Shown here: one piece after another, positions 25,062 through 33,759 of the stretch
Position numbering within the stretch: the first letter of the stretch is position 1
Layout of the letters: each line of letters begins with the position of its first letter
NCBI RefSeq assembly: GCF_001686925.1
Contig: NZ_LVEN01000012.1
Coordinates: 310,001 to 374,000, forward strand
Length of the DNA: 64,000 nucleotides
Reading direction: 5' to 3'
Source: Flavobacterium piscis
GTDB taxonomy: Bacteria; Bacteroidota; Bacteroidia; Flavobacteriales; Flavobacteriaceae
Translations under genes and position numbers: made by a program
The notes under the pieces: model-generated
What the model was told of the DNA's origin: nothing
Databases searched by the model: none
Seen by the model: the letters and a program-made list of their open reading frames with translations, nothing else

Positions 25062-25655
25062 ATGGCAAGTAAAGATCGAATTTTAAGACAAAAAGAAGAG
25101 ACAAGAAGTAACATTCTTGAGGCTGCTTATGCTATCGTCAAAGAAGAAGGATGGCAAGGTCTGAGTATGCGAAAAATTGCTGACAAGATTGAATATACGG
25201 CTCCAATTATTTATGAGTATTTCTCGAATAAAGAAGCTATCCTTAACGAATTAACCGGGAAAGGGTTTATTAAGTTAACGAAAGAACTTCAGGAAGCCAA
25301 GGATAAATTTGAAAAACCGGAAGAACAACTAGAAGCCATGTGGATGGCTTATTGGGACTTCGCTTTTACAGATACTGAAATGTATCAGGTGATGTTTGGA
25401 GTACAAATGAATTGTTGTCAGCAACAATGTTCGGCTCAGGAAAGACCCTATAAATTATTCACTTCGGTAATTGCTGAAATTATGAAAAACAGCAACCCTA
25501 CCGATGAAGTAATCAAACAAAAATATTTTACTTTCTTCTCTGTTATTCACGGTTTAATCGCGATTAATATTATCAATAAAAGCGAAGTTATGGAAACTAT
25601 AAACAATCAAATCCTAAAGGATGCGATCGGTGGAATTATAAAATCAATTCAATAA
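25062..25655 (+). CDS. TetR/AcrR-family transcriptional repressor
   Basis: A 197-residue regulator. The N-terminal HTH reads EETRSNILEAAYAIVKEEGW then QGLSMRKIADKIEYTAPIIY and EYFSNKEAIL. The C-terminal ligand-binding domain contains an unusual Cys cluster, NCCQQQC (near residues 125-131), that could sense redox state or metal; that is speculation. It is codirectional with the RND genes starting 318 bp downstream. A candidate operator lies in its own promoter and four copies lie before the pump genes, so it very probably represses both. Confidence 0.92.
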   Translation: MASKDRILRQKEETRSNILEAAYAIVKEEGWQGLSMRKIADKIEYTAPIIYEYFSNKEAILNELTGKGFIKLTKELQEAKDKFEKPEEQLEAMWMAYWDFAFTDTEMYQVMFGVQMNCCQQQCSAQERPYKLFTSVIAEIMKNSNPTDEVIKQKYFTFFSVIHGLIAINIINKSEVMETINNQILKDAIGGIIKSIQ

Positions 25656-25671
25656 AAAAAATTTCATTTTA

Positions 25672-25889
25672 ACTTAACAGTGATAAATGATTTAATAGGT
25701 AATTTAGCAACTATTTTTTTACTACTTTACTTAACAGTGTTAGAAAATTTAATTAGCGTAATATAGAGGCTTTTTTTCAATTTTACTTAACAGTGATAAA
25801 TAATTTAATACCGATTACAAAGTAGAATCGGAAAGTACTTTATTTGAATTTTTGCACTTATTTACTTAACGATGTTAGATAATTTAATA
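25672..25889. promoter_or_regulatory. Array of four candidate TetR operators before the RND operon
   Basis: Copies of a 26-bp unit start at 25672, 25729, 25785 and 25864. Each begins ACTTAAC, followed by AGTG or GATG, then WTARA, and ends ATTTAATA/ATTTAATT. Two of them show TTAAC-N3-GTTA dyads. The first three are spaced 56-57 bp, and the DNA between ends in a T-rich stretch each time, so a ~56-bp tandem unit has been amplified. A weak promoter-like AATTTTTG (25847-25854) stands just before the last copy, as TACATTTG does before copy 0. Confidence 0.7.
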
Positions 25890-25973
25890 TAATTAAATAT
25901 GAATCCCGGGAATGCCACAGTACCAACAATTTTACAAAAACAGAATGTCCAACAAATTAAAACCAATACGAAA

Positions 25974-27122
25974 ATGAAAAATGTAATTATAACCAGTTTT
26001 ATTCTGGCGCTAGTGCTAAGCAGTTGTGCAGATAAATCGCAAGCTCCTGCAGCTCCTGCTCCACCATTATTACCCGTTTTAGCCATTACAAGCGAAAACA
26101 CTACTACAGATGCTGAATATCCTGCTTCGATACAAGGAACGGTTGACGTTGAAATTCGCCCACAAGTAAGCGGAAACCTTGAAAGAGTTTATGTAGACGA
26201 AGGTGCTTATGTAACTAAAGGCCAGACTTTATTTAAAATAAACGAACGTCCGTTCCGTGAGCAACTAAACAATGCTTTGGCAAGTCTTCATGCTTACGAA
26301 GCTGCTTTAATCAACGCTCAGTTAGAAGTTGATAAACTGACTCCTTTAGTACAAAACAAAGTGGTTTCTGATTATCAGTTAAAAACGGCTAAAGCTTCTC
26401 AAAAAATTGCTGCTGCAAACATCGAACAAGCCAGAGCAATGGTAGGATCTGCCAAAATTAATTTGGGATATACCAATGTTACAGCCCCAGTAAGTGGTTA
26501 CATTGGAAGATTACCTAAAAAACAAGGAAGTTTAGTTTCGGCATCAGATGTTGAGCCTTTAACAAACTTATCTGATGTTCACGAAGTTTTTGCTTATTTC
26601 TCTTTAGGTGAAACTGATTTCATCAACTTTAAAGCGCAATACGCAGGAAACAGTTTAGGTGATAAACTAAAAAAATTACCTCCTGTTACTTTGGTTTTAG
26701 CAGATAACAACGCTTATCCTCAAACCGGAAAAATTGATATGGTAGACGGTCAGTTTGATAAAACTACCGGAGCGATTACCCTAAGAGCGACTTTCCCAAA
26801 TGCTGGCGGAACTTTACGTTCAGGAAATACAGGAAAAATTCGTTTAGGTCTTCAACACGATGATGCTGTTTTGGTTCCGCAATCGGCTACTGTAGAAATG
26901 CAGGATAAAGTTTTTGTTTTTACAGTAAACAAAGAAAACAAAGTAACCAAAATGCCTATCACGGTTTCTGGTAAAAGCGGATCAAATTACTTAATTAAAG
27001 ATGGTGTAAAATCCGGTGACCAAATTGTTTTAAGCGGTATCGATAAATTACAGGACGGACAAGTGATTCAGCCTGAGAAATCATCGCCTGCAAAAGTTGC
27101 CCAAATAATTAATAAAAAATAA
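25974..27122 (+). CDS. AcrA-type RND periplasmic adaptor lipoprotein
   Basis: A 382-residue adaptor. The frame is open from 25899, but the ATG at 25974 gives a clean lipoprotein signal (MKNVIITSFILALVLSSC, Cys18), so it is preferred. The lipoyl halves appear in VDVEIRPQVSGNLERVYVDE and VTAPVSGYIGRLPKKQGSLV, with a helical hairpin between, then the beta-barrel (FAYFSLGETDF) and the membrane-proximal domain (VPQSATVEMQDKVFVF). The pump follows 11 bases after the stop. The operon is probably under TetR control. Confidence 0.93.
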   Translation: MKNVIITSFILALVLSSCADKSQAPAAPAPPLLPVLAITSENTTTDAEYPASIQGTVDVEIRPQVSGNLERVYVDEGAYVTKGQTLFKINERPFREQLNNALASLHAYEAALINAQLEVDKLTPLVQNKVVSDYQLKTAKASQKIAAANIEQARAMVGSAKINLGYTNVTAPVSGYIGRLPKKQGSLVSASDVEPLTNLSDVHEVFAYFSLGETDFINFKAQYAGNSLGDKLKKLPPVTLVLADNNAYPQTGKIDMVDGQFDKTTGAITLRATFPNAGGTLRSGNTGKIRLGLQHDDAVLVPQSATVEMQDKVFVFTVNKENKVTKMPITVSGKSGSNYLIKDGVKSGDQIVLSGIDKLQDGQVIQPEKSSPAKVAQIINKK

Positions 27123-27133
27123 TTTTTACGAAA

Positions 27134-30100
27134 ATGTTCAAAATATTTATACAAAGACCTGTACTGGCAACCGTTATTTCCATTTTATTGGTCATACTAG
27201 GTATACTTGGTCTTACGAAGTTGCCCTTACAACAGTTTCCTGATATTGCGCCACCATCGGTTTTGGTAACGGCGGTTTATCCGGGAGCGAATGCAGAAAC
27301 GGTTTTACGTTCTGTAGCACCATCTCTGGAAGAATCTATAAATGGTGTTGAGAACATGACGTACATGAGTTCTACAGCCAGTAACGACGGATCTCTTGCT
27401 ATTACGGTTTTCTTTAAATTAGGAACAAATGCAGATCAGGCTGCTGTAAACGTGCAAAACAGAGTTGCTCAGGCAACGAGTCAATTACCTGCAGAGGTTG
27501 TTCAGCAAGGTGTAACTACTGCCAAACAACAAAACAGTTTTATCATGGCCATTGGTATGTTTACCGAAGATGAGTCAAAATACGATCAGACTTTTGTTGC
27601 CAATTATGCACAGATTAATATTATTCCGGAGATCAAACGTATTCCGGGAGTTGGTTCTGCCAGTATTTTTGGAGGTGTAAAAGATTACTCGATGCGTGTT
27701 TGGTTAAACCCAACACAAATGTCAACTTACAAAGTGACACCAAACGAAATCATGAGCGCAATTCAGGATAAAAGTTTGGAAGCTGCTCCGGGTAAATTTG
27801 GAGAAAGAAGTAAAGAAGTTTTTGAATATGTAATTAAGTACAAAGGAAAATTAACCAAACCCGAAGAGTATGAAAATATTGCTATACGTTCTAATGCAGA
27901 TGGTTCAATACTTCGTCTTAAAGATGTAGCCAGAGTTGAACTTGGTGCTTATTCTTATAACAGTTTAACCCGTTTAAATGGTAAAAAAGGAGTTGTAATT
28001 GGTATTATCCAATTGGCAGGTTCTAACTCGAATGATATTCAGGTTGCGATCAACAAATTGATGGTGAAAGCCTCAAAAGATTTCCCAACAGGAATCAAAC
28101 ATAACATTTTCTATAGTACAAAAGTTGCCTTAGACCAGTCTATTGAGCAAGTTCAACATACTCTACTTGAAGCATTTATACTGGTATTCATCGTAGTATT
28201 TATATTCCTTCAGGATTTTAGATCAACATTAATCCCGGCTATTGCTGTACCTGTAGCAATTTTAGGAACGTTCTTCTTCATGCAGTTATTCGGATTCTCG
28301 ATCAATCTTCTAACACTTTTCGCTTTAATTCTGGCGATTGGTATTGTGGTAGATGATGCGATTGTCGTCGTCGAAGCCGTGCATGCTAAAATGGAGCACA
28401 AACATTTGTCTCCAAAAGTAGCAACTCATGAAGCAATGCACGAAATAACGGGTGCTATTATCTCGATTACGCTGGTAATGGCTGCTGTATTCCTGCCGGT
28501 TGGTTTTATGGAAGGCTCAACAGGAGTTTTCTATCGTCAGTTTGCCTTTACGATGGCAATTGCAATTGTAATCTCGGCGGTAAACGCTTTAACTTTAAGT
28601 CCTGCACTTGCTGCATTATTCTTAAAAGACAATCATGCGGCTCATGGAGATGGTCCTTATGAAAAACAAGGATTTAAACAAAAATTCTTTAACGGATTTA
28701 ACAAAAGTTTTGATTCACTAACCAACCGTTATGTTGGAGGTTTAAAATTCTTAATCCGTAGAAAATGGTTAAGTTTAGGAGGTTTGGCTTTAATTACTGT
28801 AGCAACTATAGTAATGGTAAAAACAACTCCTGCAGGATTTATCCCGACAGAAGATCAAGGATTTATTGCGATTGCAGTAAACACACCTTCAGGAACATCT
28901 CTTGACGGAACTCAAAAAGTAATGACCGAAGCAGAAAATATTCTGAGCAAACTGGATGCCTCAAGAGACGTTACCGCTATTTCAGGTTTCAACTTATTGA
29001 CGAATTCTACAAGTCCGTCTTCAGCAGTTGTTTTCGTATTACTTAAACCTAATGAAGATCGTGGAGATGTCAAAAATATTGATGAAATTATGAATCAGGT
29101 TCGAGGTAAACTTGGCGCTATTTCAGGCGGAAGTTTCTTCGTGTTCAGTTTCCCAACTGTTCCCGGATTTAGTAATGTTGAAGCTTTAGATTTGGTACTT
29201 CAGGATAAAACCGGAGGAAAACTGGATAAGTTTAGCGGAATTTCTCAAAACTTCATCGGAGAATTGATGAAACGTCCGGAAATTGCCGTAGCCTTTACCT
29301 CTTTTAAAGCCGATTATCCTCAATTGCAATTGGATATCAACGACGAGAAAGCCAACCAATTGGGTGTGAATGTAAAAGACATTTTACAAACCATGCAAAC
29401 CTATTTTGGTAGCGCACAAGCTTCTGACTTTAACAGATTTGGTAAATATTACCGAGTTGTAGTTCAGGCTGATATTGCTGACAGAGCTGATCCGTCATCA
29501 ATTGACCGAGTTTTCGTGAAAAACAAAACTGGCGAAATGGTGCCCATAAATACTTTAGTAAAACTAACTCGTATTTATGGTTCAGAAACGGCTTCGAGAT
29601 ACAACTTGTTTAATTCGATTTCGATAAATGCAATCCCAAAACCAGGATTTAGTTCCGGAGATGCCATTAAAGCAATTCAGGAAGTTGCAGCACAACAATT
29701 ACCTGCGGGTTATGGTTTTGAATTTTCAGGACAAACTCGTGAAGAGATTTCGTCAGGAGGTCAGTCGGCAACAATTTTCTTACTGTGTTTGATATTCATC
29801 TATTTCTTACTTGCTGCACAGTACGAAAGTTACATCTTGCCATTGGCCGTAATCTTATCTATCCCTGCAGGTATATTTGGAGTATTCGTAGCTATTGGAT
29901 TAACAGGAATTGAAAACAACATTTACGTACAAGTTGCACTGGTAATGCTTATTGGTCTGCTCGCCAAAAATGCGATTTTGATTATCGAATTCGCCGTCCA
30001 GAAACGAAAATCAGGTCAGGCATTGGTAAAAGCAGCAATCGATGCAGCCAAACTACGTTTGCGTCCAATTATCATGACGTCACTAGCCTTTATTGTTGGA

Positions 30101-30295
30101 TTAATCCCGATGATGAGCGCCACAGGACCGTCAGCACAAGGTAACCACTCTATTAGTATTGGTGCCGCCGGAGGTATGATTTCAGGAGTAATATTAGGGT
30201 TGTTTATCATCCCGGTTTTATTCATCATCTTCCAATATTTACAAGAAAAGGTTTCTGGAAAACCAGTAGCCGTAATTCATAACGAAGAAAAATAA
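27134..30295 (+). CDS. AcrB-type RND multidrug efflux pump (HAE1 family)
   Basis: A 1053-residue, 12-TM drug/proton antiporter. The relay residues of AcrB are all present: Asp407 and Asp408 in GIVVDDAIVVVEAVH and Lys945 in GLLAKNAILIIEFAV (AcrB Lys940). The N-terminus MFKIFIQRPVLATVISILLV, the FQDFRSTLIPAIAVPVAILG segment and the C-terminal LRPIIMTSLAFIVGLIPM are typical. Of the three pumps in this window it is the closest to classical multidrug exporters. A 37-codon membrane ORF follows after 2 bases. Confidence 0.95.
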   Translation: MFKIFIQRPVLATVISILLVILGILGLTKLPLQQFPDIAPPSVLVTAVYPGANAETVLRSVAPSLEESINGVENMTYMSSTASNDGSLAITVFFKLGTNADQAAVNVQNRVAQATSQLPAEVVQQGVTTAKQQNSFIMAIGMFTEDESKYDQTFVANYAQINIIPEIKRIPGVGSASIFGGVKDYSMRVWLNPTQMSTYKVTPNEIMSAIQDKSLEAAPGKFGERSKEVFEYVIKYKGKLTKPEEYENIAIRSNADGSILRLKDVARVELGAYSYNSLTRLNGKKGVVIGIIQLAGSNSNDIQVAINKLMVKASKDFPTGIKHNIFYSTKVALDQSIEQVQHTLLEAFILVFIVVFIFLQDFRSTLIPAIAVPVAILGTFFFMQLFGFSINLLTLFALILAIGIVVDDAIVVVEAVHAKMEHKHLSPKVATHEAMHEITGAIISITLVMAAVFLPVGFMEGSTGVFYRQFAFTMAIAIVISAVNALTLSPALAALFLKDNHAAHGDGPYEKQGFKQKFFNGFNKSFDSLTNRYVGGLKFLIRRKWLSLGGLALITVATIVMVKTTPAGFIPTEDQGFIAIAVNTPSGTSLDGTQKVMTEAENILSKLDASRDVTAISGFNLLTNSTSPSSAVVFVLLKPNEDRGDVKNIDEIMNQVRGKLGAISGGSFFVFSFPTVPGFSNVEALDLVLQDKTGGKLDKFSGISQNFIGELMKRPEIAVAFTSFKADYPQLQLDINDEKANQLGVNVKDILQTMQTYFGSAQASDFNRFGKYYRVVVQADIADRADPSSIDRVFVKNKTGEMVPINTLVKLTRIYGSETASRYNLFNSISINAIPKPGFSSGDAIKAIQEVAAQQLPAGYGFEFSGQTREEISSGGQSATIFLLCLIFIYFLLAAQYESYILPLAVILSIPAGIFGVFVAIGLTGIENNIYVQVALVMLIGLLAKNAILIIEFAVQKRKSGQALVKAAIDAAKLRLRPIIMTSLAFIVGLIPMMSATGPSAQGNHSISIGAAGGMISGVILGLFIIPVLFIIFQYLQEKVSGKPVAVIHNEEK

Positions 30296-30297
30296 AA

Positions 30298-30411
30298 ATG
30301 GAAAACTATATAACGACAATCCTCGTAGCCATCATCATTGGCATTGGATACATATCCTATAAAATCTCAAGAGATCTTGATAGTAGAAAAGATACTTGTA
30401 CAGAAATTTAA
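30298..30411 (+). CDS. Small single-pass membrane protein between RND pump and outer-membrane factor
   Basis: A 37-codon ORF starts 2 bases after the pump stop. Its N-terminal half is a hydrophobic helix (MENYITTILVAIIIGIGYIS), followed by a charged tail (YKISRDLDSRKDTCTEI). Its TAA overlaps the ATG at 30411. The tight packing on both sides suggests it is translated. AcrZ in E. coli is a comparably small pump-associated helix, but no homology is claimed. Its start also resembles the signal peptide of the next gene (MKNYITKIVMIAILI), so a local duplication is an alternative origin. Confidence 0.55.
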   Translation: MENYITTILVAIIIGIGYISYKISRDLDSRKDTCTEI

Positions 30412-30425
30412 TGACAACATATAAA

Positions 30426-31844
30426 ATGAAAAATTATATAACCAAAATCGTGATGATCGCCATTTTGATCACGACTATAATATCCTGTAAAGTTTCGAAG
30501 GATATTGAAACTCCAAAAGATGCATTTCCTGAAAATTTCAGGAATGCATCGGTTTCAAAAGATACTACAAGTATTGCTGACGTGGAGTGGAAAAATTTCT
30601 TTACAGAAAAAGATATTATTGAACTTATAGATAGCGCTGTAGCCAGAAACAATGATCTACAGATTGCTACTAAAAATATCGAAATTGCACAATACAGATT
30701 CACACAATCGAAATGGGGAAATGTTCCTCAGGTTAATTTGAATGTAAGTGCAAGTACAAGCAATCCATCTGATAATAGTTTTACAGGAAAGAATTTAGGT
30801 CAGGCTTTAGGCCAAAACCATATTGATGATTATTCTGCCGGAGCAACACTTTCCTGGGAAGCTGATATTTGGGGTAAAATCCGTAATCAGAAAAAAGGGG
30901 CGTTTGCAGGTTATCTTCAGTCAGAAGAAGTAAAAAAAGCATTGCAAACGACTATTGTAGCCAATGTTTCTAAAGGATATTACAATCTTTTGATGTTAGA
31001 TGCGCAGTTAGAAATCGCCAAACAGAATTATAAATTGAATGATAGTACAACCAATATCATTAAATTAAAATACGATGCCGGACAGGTTACTACATTAGCG
31101 ATTCAACAATCTGAAGCACAAAAATTGGTTTCGGCGCAATTGATTCCGCAATTAGAACAAAACATTGCCATTCAGGAAAATGCGTTAAGCGTTCTAACAG
31201 GATCATTCCCGAATTCTAAAACCAGAACTACTCGTTTAAGCGTTCTTGAAGTCAAAAACAATAATGCAATCGGAATTCCGTCTTCATTAGTAAGCCGCAG
31301 ACCGGATGTAAAAAGTGCCGAATTAGCACTTAAAGTTGCCAATGCAAACGTAGGAATCACAAAAGCCGACTTGTATCCTTCACTTAAAATTACTGCTCAG
31401 GGTGGCGTAAATTCATTCGAAACCAGCAATTGGTTCAACATTCCGGCTTCATTGTTCGGAACCGTTGCCGGAGGATTAACACAACCTTTGTTAAACAATA
31501 AAAAAGTAAGAACGCAATATAATATTGCCGTTGCCGAAAGAGAAAAAGCAGTTTTAAGCTTTAGACAATCGGTTCTTGTAGCGGTTAGCGAAGTATCTGA
31601 TGCTTTGGTAAAAGTAGAGAAATTGCAACAGCAAGAATCTTTCCTAAAAGAAAGAGTAAAAACATTACAACAAGCCATTAAAAATGCCAATTTGTTATTC
31701 AAAAATGGTATGGCTGAATATCTTGAGGTGCTTTCAGCGCAATCAAATTTACTACAAAGTGAGTTAGAATTAGCTGATATTAAAAGACAACAGCTTTCTG
31801 CCAACACCGAGTTATATCGTGCATTAGGCGGCGGCTGGAGATAA
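30426..31844 (+). CDS. RND outer-membrane lipoprotein channel (NodT/OprM-type)
   Basis: A TolC-superfamily factor of about 472 residues. The frame is open further upstream with an ATG at 30411 that overlaps the preceding stop; the ATG at 30426 gives the tidier lipoprotein signal (MKNYITKIVMIAILITTIIS then Cys21) and is chosen. The conserved WKNFFTEKDIIELIDSAVAR, SWEADIWGKIRNQKKGAFAG and LVSRRPDVKSAELALKVANA motifs are diagnostic of the NodT family. It is the last gene of the tetR-controlled operon; a terminator follows. Confidence 0.92.
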   Translation: MKNYITKIVMIAILITTIISCKVSKDIETPKDAFPENFRNASVSKDTTSIADVEWKNFFTEKDIIELIDSAVARNNDLQIATKNIEIAQYRFTQSKWGNVPQVNLNVSASTSNPSDNSFTGKNLGQALGQNHIDDYSAGATLSWEADIWGKIRNQKKGAFAGYLQSEEVKKALQTTIVANVSKGYYNLLMLDAQLEIAKQNYKLNDSTTNIIKLKYDAGQVTTLAIQQSEAQKLVSAQLIPQLEQNIAIQENALSVLTGSFPNSKTRTTRLSVLEVKNNNAIGIPSSLVSRRPDVKSAELALKVANANVGITKADLYPSLKITAQGGVNSFETSNWFNIPASLFGTVAGGLTQPLLNNKKVRTQYNIAVAEREKAVLSFRQSVLVAVSEVSDALVKVEKLQQQESFLKERVKTLQQAIKNANLLFKNGMAEYLEVLSAQSNLLQSELELADIKRQQLSANTELYRALGGGWR

Positions 31845-31880
31845 TACCCATTACCCGTTAATTATTTATTTTTTGAGATG

Positions 31881-31919
31881 AAAACGCTGTGAGACTTTTA
31901 GTTTCATGGCGTTTTTTTA
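31881..31919 (+). terminator. Terminator of the third RND operon
   Basis: AAAACGC (31881-31887) pairs with GCGTTTT (31909-31915), extended inward by GTGAGAC against GTTTCAT with G-T pairs, then a T run. Confidence 0.8.
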
Positions 31920-31927
31920 TTGTTGTC

Positions 31928-32197
31928 ATGGCACACGGATGACACGGATTTGCTTTGCAAAAACGCGGATTTACACGGATTTTTTATTAGCAATCTTGTT
32001 ATAGTGACGCAGGAAGGATCACACAAGAAACTCTGCAATCATAATCGAAGTCTGTCATCCTGAGCGTAGTCGAAGGAACGCTACGTTTTTCGAACCAATT
32101 TGTCAGTCCCTGTAAAAATGAGGGCAAAAAACAGCAAAAAAAAATCCGTGTAAATCCGCGTTTTCGCTTTAGCGAATCCGTATCATCCGTGTGCCAT
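31928..32197. repeat. Long inverted repeat of a ~58-bp ACACGGATTT-type unit
   Basis: The left arm (31928-31985) begins ATGGCACACGGATGACACGG and ends ATTTACACGGATTTTTT. The right arm (about 32137-32197) is a near-exact reverse complement with a few substitutions in the middle (TTTGCTTTGCAAA against TTCGCTAAAGCGAAA). The ~150-bp centre contains a decayed copy of the CGACGCAGGA and CATCCTGAGCGTAGTCGAAG repeats. A third, single copy lies at 33667-33722. No ORF is supported in the gap. Confidence 0.8.
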
Positions 32198-32259
32198 TTA
32201 ACGTAATGTTATTACATTTTATTTCTTTACTTTTGATAAGCTTAAAACACTTCAACAAA

Positions 32260-32865
32260 ATGTCAATCAATCAAGCAAAATACATCAACGATCTAAAAGT
32301 AAAATTCAATTACTACTCTCCTATTTCTGAGAAATCGTGGCTATTAATCGAAAATAACATTGAGATAAATTCAATAAAAAAAGGAGAATTACTTTTAAGA
32401 AATGGTCAAATTGCGAAAGAAATTTACTTTGTTGCTAAAGGTGCTTTACGCGCTTTTATAACCGATAAAGAAGGAAATATCTACAATAAAAACATCTTTC
32501 TCGAAGGAGATCTTGCAGGATCTACAGCTTCATTAATACAGCAAACTCCTTCTGATTTTTCTATTGAAGCGCTGGAAGATGCTGTTTTAATCAACATTAA
32601 TTATAAAAAATACAGGGAACTCATTTTTCAAAATGATGATTTAAAAAACTTCTATATTGCTTATCTCGAAAGAAATTGGGTAATCGAAAAAGAACAAAGG
32701 GAAATTTCTATAGTGATGGAAAATGCCACCGAACGATATCTGGATCTCTTAGCCAAACATCCTGATCTTGAAGAGCGAATTGCATTGCTTCATATTGCAT
32801 CACATTTAGGAATCACTCCAACCCAATTAAGCCGAATCAGGAAAACACTGGAGAAAGATTTGTAA
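32260..32865 (+). CDS. Crp/Fnr-family transcriptional regulator
   Basis: A 201-residue protein. The frame is open to 32191, but that part lies in a repeat arm; the ATG at 32260 (MSINQAKYINDLKVKF) is the natural start. A cyclic-nucleotide-binding-like domain (KKGELLLRNGQIAKEIYFVA, KGALRAFITDKEG, EGDLAGSTASL) is followed by a long helix and a short HTH (HIASHLGITPTQLSRIRKTL). The arginine that contacts cAMP in Crp is not evident, so the ligand is uncertain, as in most Bacteroidetes members. Confidence 0.88.
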   Translation: MSINQAKYINDLKVKFNYYSPISEKSWLLIENNIEINSIKKGELLLRNGQIAKEIYFVAKGALRAFITDKEGNIYNKNIFLEGDLAGSTASLIQQTPSDFSIEALEDAVLININYKKYRELIFQNDDLKNFYIAYLERNWVIEKEQREISIVMENATERYLDLLAKHPDLEERIALLHIASHLGITPTQLSRIRKTLEKDL

Positions 32866-32902
32866 ATCAACATATGTAAAGGTTTCTTATAAAACCTAAA
32901 GT

Positions 32903-32910
32903 TATCTTTG
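32903..32910 (+). promoter_or_regulatory. Candidate -7 element of a GNAT gene
   Basis: TATCTTTG matches TAnnTTTG, 18 bases before the ATG at 32929. It also excludes the TTG at 32908 as a start codon. Confidence 0.45.
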
Positions 32911-32928
32911 TCTCTCAATTGCATTAAA

Positions 32929-33666
32929 ATGAAAAATATAAACCTCATCCAGGACAATATTAATAACCTTACTGATTTCTGGAAAACCGTTGGAACCCCT
33001 TTCCTCTCCTATCATAAAAATGATACTTTCGAATACTGCAAAATCGAAAATTCGGGTTGGCCCAATAAATTATGGTTACGCAAAGACATTGCTAAAAAAG
33101 ACTTACCGGATATTATCAAAACTATGAAATCCAATTCGGGTTTGGTTGTACCGTATTGGGATATTTTCGGAACGAAATCTTATGAAATTTTGGAAGCTTA
33201 TGGTTTTGAATTAAAAACCGGACAAGTCGCAATGGCATTAAAATTAAACGAAAAATTCAAACTTGAACATGATCTTAGCTTCAAGAAAATTGATAATGAA
33301 CAAGACGCCAAAATCTGGTCAGAATTATATCCTAATGCTTTTGGTTATGTAATCAGCAAAGAAATCCTGATTCAGCATTATACAAATGTTCATTTTTATT
33401 TGGTATCTAATGAAGATCAACCTGTCGGCACTTTTATGCTTTTTCAAACCGGAAACACTATAGGAATTCATGGCGTTGGCGTAATCCCTGAAATGCGAAG
33501 AAAAGGATTTGCCGAAGAAATCATGAAATTTGCACTTAATCTTTCGATAGATTTAAAAGCTGAATATGCTTTATTGCAAGCTTCTGCAATGGGAAAAGAC
33601 ATTTATACCAGATTAGGTTTTGAGGATTTGTTTGTGATTAAAAATTATATTTTGAAGGCGGAGTAA
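32929..33666 (+). CDS. GNAT-family acetyltransferase-like protein
   Basis: A 245-residue protein from the ATG at 32929 (MKNINLIQDNINNLTDFWKT). The C-terminal half is a GNAT domain: GTFMLFQTGNTIGIHGVGVI then PEMRRKGFAEEIMKFAL, with RRKGFA as the acetyl-CoA loop, and YTRLGFEDLF near the end. The N-terminal ~120 residues are less conserved and may form a second, degenerate GNAT half. Substrate unknown. Confidence 0.85.
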   Translation: MKNINLIQDNINNLTDFWKTVGTPFLSYHKNDTFEYCKIENSGWPNKLWLRKDIAKKDLPDIIKTMKSNSGLVVPYWDIFGTKSYEILEAYGFELKTGQVAMALKLNEKFKLEHDLSFKKIDNEQDAKIWSELYPNAFGYVISKEILIQHYTNVHFYLVSNEDQPVGTFMLFQTGNTIGIHGVGVIPEMRRKGFAEEIMKFALNLSIDLKAEYALLQASAMGKDIYTRLGFEDLFVIKNYILKAE

Positions 33667-33722
33667 TGGCACACGGATGAGACGGATTTGCTTCGCAAAA
33701 GCGCGGATTTACACGGGTTTCT
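33667..33722. repeat. Single copy of the ACACGGATTT-type repeat
   Basis: ATGGCACACGGATGAGACGG onward to TTTACACGGGTTTCTC is a third copy of the unit that forms the inverted repeat at 31928-32197. It starts immediately after the GNAT stop codon. Confidence 0.7.
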
Positions 33723-33759
33723 CTATACTTTTTATTCTTCTTTTTTTACTCTCATTTTA

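Noticed and set aside
25672-25889. CRISPR-like or phage attachment repeats in the tetR-RND gap
   Set aside because: Only four units, intervals are AT-rich and related to each other, and a fifth copy lies in the tetR promoter; operators explain this better.
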